From positions 1 through 5,077 of the forward strand of contig CAYRZL010000137.1 in NCBI GenBank assembly GCA_964428795.1: DNA of 5,077 nucleotides. Reading direction: 5' to 3'. Positions 1-5,077 of this stretch are shown in pieces. A model generated the notes under the pieces. The model was not told the DNA's origin and searched no databases. It was given only the letters and a program-made list of their open reading frames with translations. How positions within the stretch are numbered: position 1 is the stretch's first letter; each line of letters starts with the position of its first letter. The position numbers and the translations under genes were made by a program. Source of the DNA: CAYRZL01 sp964428795. GTDB lineage: Bacteria; Bacillota; Clostridia; Lachnospirales; Lachnospiraceae.

Positions 1-19
1 TTACAGGGGTCCATTAAAA

Positions 20-2011
20 CTACAGTCTATTCCCGCAGCTCGCGCAAAACTTGTCTCCCTCGTTTACTTTACTGCCACATTGGCTGCAGAACCGCGGCGA
101 CCTCCCCTTCGAATTTTGTGTATCATGGACGTTTTCCTGACTTTCGCCCAGCGTTTTTCCTTTTTTCATAAAGGATGACCTGCCCTTCTGAAAAATCCCC
201 TTCAGTTGTGTGGTAAATCCTTCCGATGAGGAAACATGGTCAGCCTGATCCGGATAAAATCCATCCGGCACATCAAACAGTGTCTCATCCATAGTGCGGA
301 TATTACCGACAATGAGTTCCATAATGTCCATAAGAGGCTTCACGCCTGATTCCGGGCATTTGAATGGGACAGGCAGCGATTTTTCCTCCGCTTTGGCCGT
401 GAACGTCAACTGATTGTCATTGTAGCGGACATCAGTGTCCTCTCCAAGCGATATTGCTTCCTGTGCATTCCTTTTTACGACCAGAGCCCGTTTATTTGTC
501 AATACGAAGTATTGGCCCCACCCGAACAGGCCCAGGCGGTAATACAGCAAAGGCCTCTCATGCTCCACCAATGCCGGATAATATTTCTTCAATTCGGCAA
601 AATTCCAGAAACGTATTTTTTCCTTCGTCTCGTCCGGTATCCCGCTGTCACGGATCATTTTTTCAACGACCGTCCACGGTTCATCACTATGGATCAGTTC
701 TTCTTTCCATAATTGTAATTGAATATAATAATCCAGGACAGGCGCCAGTTCATTTAAAATATAACTTTGATCCCCGGCGAATGCATCGGATTCATATCTT
801 TCTCCCAGAAGATGCGATTTAATTTCCTCCACGTTCGACTGTTCCAAAAGATTATACGAGCCAAAATCAATCTGCCCCATTGCAGCCGACAAGGTAGCAT
901 AGTCCCTCCTGACTTTGTCGGCTTCCTCCCGCGAATCATACCGGATGCCTCTGACCGTCCTTTTTTCCAGAACCGCCTGCAGGTTCTTTTCCAGTCCATC
1001 GAGCGCCTTATTATCCCTCTGGTCAGTCCGTTTCAAAAAGTGAAACAGCCTCTCCCTCCATTCATCGGCGGCTTCTTCCGTGTCAATAGTGGTTCCCGTC
1101 AGCAGGCTGATCAAAATAGAATCCGCATAGGGGCTGATATCCACATTCAGATATTCGGCCAATGCAAGCAGGTTTCCACGCTCAGCAGGGAAATGGCGGA
1201 TACAATAATCATAATATTCCGCCTCAAACGGGTAAGTCGCAAAAATTTTATGCGCCATCTCGTAGGCCCTTTGTCCATTCCCATAGAAAGATAGATTTGT
1301 CAGATTCTTATAAACCGCCTGCGCTATCTTTTTGTTTTCCCACGACGCATCTATAATATCGATGCCATTGCGCTTCAGCTGCCCAAACATGGCCTGTGCC
1401 CCGCAGAACACATCATAATAGACAGCCTTCCTGAAATCGCCACTGGAATTGCTGAAGATTTTGATCTTGTTCAGACCGGCCCCTGCAGACGAGAACATAT
1501 TTCCCACAGAATTTACAATGCCATGCGCCGCTCCGGAAGCAGCATTCACCGCTCCCACTGAAACATAGGTTTTGAATGCGTTCCCCACGCCTCCGCCGAT
1601 AGCGACGCCGGACATTCGGCTGCGTGTCTGTTTGCGGTTATCCCTGAGCTGCTTTTTCGCCTCAAGGCTGCTTTCCACCTCAATACATGCGTCGGAGATC
1701 TTCTCATAATATTCCATAAAGAAATCCGTATAAATAAAATTACTTTCCGTGCAATCATAAATTCCATAGTCAACCAGATATTTCACACATTGTGCAGCCT
1801 TGCTTCTATAGAGCCGCATCACGCGGTTTGAGCCTTCGCTAATAAAGGAATCCGCATCGTTGATAGCCGCAAATACCTCATCCGCATCTGCTTTTGCAGA
1901 TGCCGCCAGTCTCTTTATAAATGCATCTGCCTTTCCAAATTCTGCCATCGCAGGCGTAACTTCCATATTCTCCATAAATAATGGAATGACGGCTGTTTTT
2001 TCTTCTTTCAA
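20..2011 (-). CDS. Hypothetical protein with Gly/Ala-rich segment, PH-like domain and C-terminal zinc ribbon
   Basis: 663 residues, starting at TTG. Function not recognised. Residues 1-133 are charged and helical, ending in a basic run (KKQLRDNRKQTRSR, 119-132). Residues 134-182 form a Gly/Ala-rich, weakly hydrophobic segment (SGVAIGGGVGNAF and onward) that could pack in or against a membrane. Residues about 185-470 are a long, probably helical region without a motif I know. Residues about 478-572 look like a bacterial PH-like domain: LLYYRLGLFGWGQYFVLTNKR has the strand-turn-strand pattern ending in the TNKR signature common in that group, followed by further strands and a closing helix. A polar linker (about 580-640) leads to a zinc ribbon with C642, C645, C656 and C659, the last only four residues from the end. 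There is no signal peptide. It follows the second gene by 49 bases with no terminator between and probably belongs to the same transcript. PH-like and zinc-ribbon parts suggest an adaptor that binds protein, lipid or nucleic acid. The zinc ribbon is clear; the PH call is moderate. Confidence 0.9.
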   Translation of the reverse strand: MKEEKTAVIPLFMENMEVTPAMAEFGKADAFIKRLAASAKADADEVFAAINDADSFISEGSNRVMRLYRSKAAQCVKYLVDYGIYDCTESNFIYTDFFMEYYEKISDACIEVESSLEAKKQLRDNRKQTRSRMSGVAIGGGVGNAFKTYVSVGAVNAASGAAHGIVNSVGNMFSSAGAGLNKIKIFSNSSGDFRKAVYYDVFCGAQAMFGQLKRNGIDIIDASWENKKIAQAVYKNLTNLSFYGNGQRAYEMAHKIFATYPFEAEYYDYCIRHFPAERGNLLALAEYLNVDISPYADSILISLLTGTTIDTEEAADEWRERLFHFLKRTDQRDNKALDGLEKNLQAVLEKRTVRGIRYDSREEADKVRRDYATLSAAMGQIDFGSYNLLEQSNVEEIKSHLLGERYESDAFAGDQSYILNELAPVLDYYIQLQLWKEELIHSDEPWTVVEKMIRDSGIPDETKEKIRFWNFAELKKYYPALVEHERPLLYYRLGLFGWGQYFVLTNKRALVVKRNAQEAISLGEDTDVRYNDNQLTFTAKAEEKSLPVPFKCPESGVKPLMDIMELIVGNIRTMDETLFDVPDGFYPDQADHVSSSEGFTTQLKGIFQKGRSSFMKKGKTLGESQENVHDTQNSKGRSPRFCSQCGSKVNEGDKFCASCGNRL

Positions 2012-2060
2012 TTTAGAACTCTCCTTCCTGTCAGCTGGATTTTGTCCGGATTCCTGTTTT
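2012..2060 (-). other. 49-base intergenic gap without terminator
   Basis: The gap between the second and third genes holds the ribosome binding site of the third gene. The heptamer ACAGGAA occurs twice in it, the second copy overlapping that ribosome binding site. I see only short palindromes (TCCGGA, CAGCTG), no stable stem followed by a T-run and no convincing -35/-10 pair. This favours read-through and a single transcript. Confidence 0.6.
2021..2026 (-). promoter_or_regulatory. Ribosome binding site that decides the TTG start of the third gene (AAGGAG)
   Basis: The minus strand reads CAGGAAGGAG, then nine bases (AGTTCTAAA), then TTG. The frame stays open upstream to a stop at 2090-2092 but contains no ATG, GTG or other TTG there. 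The first ATG inside the gene (codon 13, 1973-1975) has no Shine-Dalgarno sequence before it. TTG at 2009-2011 is therefore the best start. Confidence 0.82.
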
Positions 2061-3569
2061 TTATCCGAAAATCCGTTTCCCCAATTGCTTTACTTTGTTT
2101 TTTACCTTCCTTCCAGTCTTCTTCAACCCCTGCCAGACTGCTTTTCCTGCTTTTCTCCCGACTTCAGCAACTTTCTTCCCTGTATTATAAATTATCTCGC
2201 CCACTTTAGAACCGGCAAAATATCCAACCATGCCGCCGACGAGTCCTGTGACTACCGCCAACGGAATGCCAACTATGGGAATCCAGGCGGCAGCCGCCGC
2301 CCCAATAGCGGTTCCTTTTGCCATCCCGCTCAGCCCGCAGATCATGGAAGTGCTAACTCGCCCCATCTGGTCAATGCCTTGTGTCAGGGAAAAATCCCCT
2401 GATGCGATCTTAAACAGGATTTTAGCGTTTTCAATTCCTACGCAGGCCATATTTACTATCACTCCGGCAGGCGTGGCTTTCGGGATAAAATGGATAATCC
2501 CCCTGCGGATTCCCACCTGCAGCGTCCCGGCCGTGATAACCTTTACGGAGGAATCCGCGCCTGTCCGCAGCGCACTTTCTACCAGTTCATCGCTATCAAC
2601 CTTCTCCCCCTTAAAAAGTTTCGATGCCACGTTCAATCCCGTCGTGATGCCAACACTCATCAATGCCATGGCTCCGGCATTTTTCCCGATAGACAGCGCC
2701 AAATCCTTTGTCTGATAGTGGCTATAATCCATGGACGGCATAAGCCCGTCCTCCTGGGCTGCGAGCTGGAGCTCCTTCATCTCCTGTTTTGTAAAAGATT
2801 TCCCTTTTGCTCCCCATGCCTCGATGTGGTCGGTAATTGTCTTCTGAGAACCTTTGTCCGAAAAGTACTGCTGTACTTCCTCCAGCTGCTCTTTCGGAAC
2901 GACGATCCGCTGGTTATCGTAATTTCCTCTTTCTATCAGGTCAATAGTGGCCTGCGCATCCTTGCCGAATTTAAGCTGGTAATTCTGATATTGTCCGGTA
3001 TCCAGATTGGTGGCGCGTACATCCACAGAATTGGGTGTAAATACATCCCTTACCTCAACTTTTATATTCTTTCCCTGTGCAAATCCGCTCAATTCCGTCG
3101 TATGGGCTACCACATTCTCTGCGATATTGCCGTCCAGATTCGGGCTCATTTTGACATGCCCATCCGCAGACCTTTGTAACGCCTCTGCCAGTTCCGTGTT
3201 TTTTGCATAAAGGGCATCATCCAACGCCTGCAGGCGCTGCCCATATTCATTGACGGCCAGTCCCGTTCCGGCCTCCTCTAATCTGGAAGCCAGCCAGCGC
3301 TCTTTTGAAATGCCCTCCGATGCTGCCCGGTTCACATCCTCCAGATTCCGGTCAAAGATATGGATGCCCTTAACGATCTGCTCCGCATCTTCCTTCGCCT
3401 CTTCCGGGCTGATGCCCGGAATCTCCCTTTGGAACATTTGTTCCAACCAGTCCTGGTCTGTCACGGATTCATCCTTTGCCTTGTAATCCATAAGAAGTCC
3501 TGAAAACAGTTCCTTCAGCTGTCCGGCTTCTTGTTCCGTAATATACTCTTTACGATTGTTTTCTTCCAT
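2061..3569 (-). CDS. Hypothetical protein: QxK-type core, glycine-zipper hydrophobic region, basic C-terminal tail
   Basis: No named family recognised with certainty. The 502-residue protein has three visible parts. Residues 1-135 are charged, largely helical and rich in Glu/Asp. Residues about 145-240 hold a helix (NIAENVVAHTTEL, 148-160), then strand VDVRA with D183, then YQLKFG with Q198-x-K200, then a helix and strand RIVVP (221-225). That order resembles a PD-(D/E)xK-type restriction-endonuclease-like core with a QxK variant, but this is only a pattern match. Residues about 290-460 are hydrophobic and Gly/Ala-rich, with GxxxGxxxG at G415, G419, G423 and a longer zipper at G445, G449, G453, G457, flanking the nonpolar stretch AAAAAWIPIVGIPLAVV; this suggests membrane insertion. 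The last 40 residues (463-502) carry 14 Lys/Arg and one acidic residue. There is no signal peptide. The start is fixed by GGAGG six bases before ATG. It lies 11 bases after the ATPase gene, so the two are probably translated together; it may be the ATPase's partner or substrate (inference). Confidence 0.9.
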   Translation of the reverse strand: MEENNRKEYITEQEAGQLKELFSGLLMDYKAKDESVTDQDWLEQMFQREIPGISPEEAKEDAEQIVKGIHIFDRNLEDVNRAASEGISKERWLASRLEEAGTGLAVNEYGQRLQALDDALYAKNTELAEALQRSADGHVKMSPNLDGNIAENVVAHTTELSGFAQGKNIKVEVRDVFTPNSVDVRATNLDTGQYQNYQLKFGKDAQATIDLIERGNYDNQRIVVPKEQLEEVQQYFSDKGSQKTITDHIEAWGAKGKSFTKQEMKELQLAAQEDGLMPSMDYSHYQTKDLALSIGKNAGAMALMSVGITTGLNVASKLFKGEKVDSDELVESALRTGADSSVKVITAGTLQVGIRRGIIHFIPKATPAGVIVNMACVGIENAKILFKIASGDFSLTQGIDQMGRVSTSMICGLSGMAKGTAIGAAAAAWIPIVGIPLAVVTGLVGGMVGYFAGSKVGEIIYNTGKKVAEVGRKAGKAVWQGLKKTGRKVKNKVKQLGKRIFG

Positions 3570-3575
3570 GGCTTT

Positions 3576-3583
3576 CCTCCTTA
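3576..3583 (-). promoter_or_regulatory. Ribosome binding site fused to the ATPase stop codon (TAAGGAGG)
   Basis: On the minus strand the ATPase gene's TAA stop runs straight into GGAGG, giving TAAGGAGG, a near-perfect Shine-Dalgarno sequence. Six bases (AAAGCC) separate it from the ATG of the second gene. A ribosome ending on the ATPase would cover this site, so translational coupling and similar output of both proteins are likely. It also supports the chosen start of the second gene. Confidence 0.88.
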
Positions 3584-5077
3584 TTTGGATGCGTTCCGGA
3601 ACTTCCTTGTTTTATATTCCTCCATCATTTTTTCGATGGAATCCTTCATGATTTCCCACAGGGAATGCGTCTTTCCGATCGCCTCCTTGATATCCTCCGT
3701 AACTACATGCTCCTTGCCGGCCGTGAAGGCATATTCTATCGCATCCTTTACCACGCCCTCAATATCTGCGCCGCTAAACCCTTTCGTAGCCGACACCAGT
3801 TCCTGGAACCGGATCTGCTTTACATCCTGGGGTCTACGCTTCGCAACATGGATTTCAAAAATCTTTTTCCGTTCAGAGTCATCCGGCAGCCCTACGTAAA
3901 ATATCTCGTCAAAACGTCCTTTCCGGAGCAGTTCGGGCGGCAGCTTCGCAATGTCATTCGCAGTTGCCACAACAAAGACAGGGCTCTCTTTCTCCTGCAT
4001 CCATGTGAGGAAATTACCGAACAGCCTGGTTGTGACCTCAGCCCCGCCTCCGTCGCTTCCTATCCCGGCAAAGGCCTTTTCTAACTCATCCACCCACAGT
4101 ACACAGGGTGAAATCGCCTCCGCCAGTGAGATTGCCCTCCGCAGGTTGCCCTCGGATTCTCCTACATACTTTCCCATCAGCCTTCCCATATCCAGGCGTA
4201 GCAGTGGGACTTCAAACAGATGCGCTACCGCTTTCGCATTGAGGGATTTCCCGCATCCCGGTACGCCGGCAATCAGAACGCCCTTCGGCATATCCACACC
4301 AAATGCCTTCGCCGTATCCATATTTTTGAAGATTTTTGCCTTGCGCTTGAACCAATCCTTCAGATTTTCCAGACCGCCAATGTCATTGATGGTTTCCTTG
4401 AGCGGAATCATCTCCAGAATACCGGCCTTTTTGATCATCTGCTGCTTCTGGTCAAAAATCAGCTGTAAATCATCCTTCGATAATTCCCCGTCGTCCGCAT
4501 AAGAAAGCGCCATCAGGTTATTAATCTCGAATTCTGTCAGCCCCTTAAATGCCACCGACATTTCTGAAAGCAGGTCTTCTTTTATGGGTGGAAGTTCGTA
4601 ATCATCAATAAACTTTTCAATAATTCCACGGATTTCTGTGCTGCTCAGATAATCCATCTCTAAAATCGTGATGTATTTCTCCAATTCCACTGGAATCATC
4701 AGGATATTGGAAACGATGATGATATTGGCGCTGACCCCATGGTTGATCATATTGGCCAGACCCTTAAGTTTTGCTACGAACTCCGGTTCTTCCAGATATG
4801 CGTTTACGTCTTTCAGAAGGACGATCTTATTTTCCAGCATCCCTTCCGGCTTGAGCTGTTCCAGCATTACATCAATAGGGCAGTCCTCTATCATCGGGGC
4901 TTTCGTTTCAAAATCAATGTAACCGTTGATTCCGTTCCACTCATAAACCTCCCGGTCGAGTTTGATTTCCTGTATAATGGAATCCACCTTATCCTCTTCA
5001 AATGTGTTCAGGTATAGGATTGGGAAGCCTGCGTTTATGTAATGGTTTAATTTATCCTTAAATGTATGATCTGTCAT
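3581..5077 (-). CDS. Ycf46-like AAA+ ATPase with degenerate N-terminal AAA module
   Basis: Predicted cytoplasmic AAA+ ATPase that would couple ATP hydrolysis to remodelling or threading a protein partner. Seen in the 498-residue product: Walker A GVPGCGKS (271-278), pore loop 1 KYVGESE (303-309), Walker B VLWVDE (326-331), sensor 1 in ATAND (N374), arginine-finger region RKGRFDEIF (385-393) and the sensor 2 region GFSGADIEG (433-441), so the motor looks intact. Residues 1 to about 200 contain a Walker B-like strand (IVLLKDVNAYL, 85-95) and a sensor 1-like strand (IIIVSN, 119-124) followed by IPVELEKYITILE, but no P-loop. This layout, the phrase SPCVLWVDELEKAF and the LTWMQEKESPVFVVATAN region match the Ycf46 family of cyanobacteria and plastids (about 500 residues), from memory. 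Its ATG is the last codon of the window, so its promoter and ribosome binding site are not visible and an upstream start cannot be excluded. It is the first visible gene of the operon. AAA+ assignment is near certain; Ycf46-like is likely; the cellular role is unknown. Confidence 0.93.
   Translation of the reverse strand: MTDHTFKDKLNHYINAGFPILYLNTFEEDKVDSIIQEIKLDREVYEWNGINGYIDFETKAPMIEDCPIDVMLEQLKPEGMLENKIVLLKDVNAYLEEPEFVAKLKGLANMINHGVSANIIIVSNILMIPVELEKYITILEMDYLSSTEIRGIIEKFIDDYELPPIKEDLLSEMSVAFKGLTEFEINNLMALSYADDGELSKDDLQLIFDQKQQMIKKAGILEMIPLKETINDIGGLENLKDWFKRKAKIFKNMDTAKAFGVDMPKGVLIAGVPGCGKSLNAKAVAHLFEVPLLRLDMGRLMGKYVGESEGNLRRAISLAEAISPCVLWVDELEKAFAGIGSDGGGAEVTTRLFGNFLTWMQEKESPVFVVATANDIAKLPPELLRKGRFDEIFYVGLPDDSERKKIFEIHVAKRRPQDVKQIRFQELVSATKGFSGADIEGVVKDAIEYAFTAGKEHVVTEDIKEAIGKTHSLWEIMKDSIEKMMEEYKTRKFRNASK

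Noticed and set aside
1..19. Possible start of a further minus-strand gene (ATG at 12-14)
   Set aside because: Only 14 bases remain, with no Shine-Dalgarno sequence before the ATG. The window is too short here to support a gene or a terminator.
767..1294. Plus-strand open frame of 175 codons
   Set aside because: Antisense to the third gene, with low-complexity composition and no motif. Treated as a shadow.
2012..2060. Terminator or internal promoter between the second and third genes
   Set aside because: Only six-base palindromes are present, with no stem plus T-run and no paired promoter boxes.
1860..2402. Plus-strand open frame of 180 codons spanning the junction of the second and third genes
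   Set aside because: It lies opposite two well-supported genes, its product has no recognisable domain, and no good ribosome binding site was seen. Treated as a shadow.
2490..3179. Plus-strand open frame of 229 codons
   Set aside because: It is entirely antisense to the second gene; the translation is Cys/Arg/Leu-rich with no domain order. The minus-strand gene has a fixed start and coherent motifs.
3951..4502. Plus-strand open frame of 183 codons
   Set aside because: It sits opposite the most conserved part of the AAA+ domain (Walker A to the arginine finger), which explains the open frame; the translation is Ser/Pro/Ile-rich and featureless.

Overview
The window holds three complete, co-directional genes on the minus strand that fill it almost end to end. 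They look like one operon. Read in transcription order (right to left) they are: a 498-residue AAA+ ATPase of Ycf46-like type (3581-5077); a 502-residue protein with a possible QxK-type nuclease-like middle domain, a glycine-zipper hydrophobic region and a strongly basic tail (2061-3569); and a 663-residue protein with a Gly/Ala-rich segment, a PH-like domain and a C-terminal zinc ribbon (20-2011). Gaps are 11 and 49 bases, each gene has a good Shine-Dalgarno sequence, and no terminator or promoter is visible between them.

The strong purine-rich ribosome binding sites (TAAGGAGG, AAGGAG), the TTG start of the third gene, the moderate GC content by eye and the protein style suggest a Gram-positive bacterium, most likely a gut-type Clostridia/Lachnospiraceae member. 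This is an inference; no rRNA or marker gene is present. No tRNA, insertion sequence, CRISPR or long repeat was seen. All plus-strand open frames lie opposite the three genes and are treated as shadows.

Only the ATPase can be assigned to a family with confidence. Its C-terminal half has every hallmark of an active AAA+ motor, including an aromatic pore loop, and its N-terminal half looks like a degenerate AAA module without Walker A. The other two have recognisable parts but no function I can name. A reasonable working model is that the ATPase remodels or controls its neighbours: the second protein would be a membrane-inserting or nuclease-like factor, and the third an adaptor with binding modules (PH-like, zinc ribbon) and its own Gly-rich, possibly membrane-interacting segment. 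This could be an uncharacterised stress, envelope or defence cassette, but the sequence alone does not show which.
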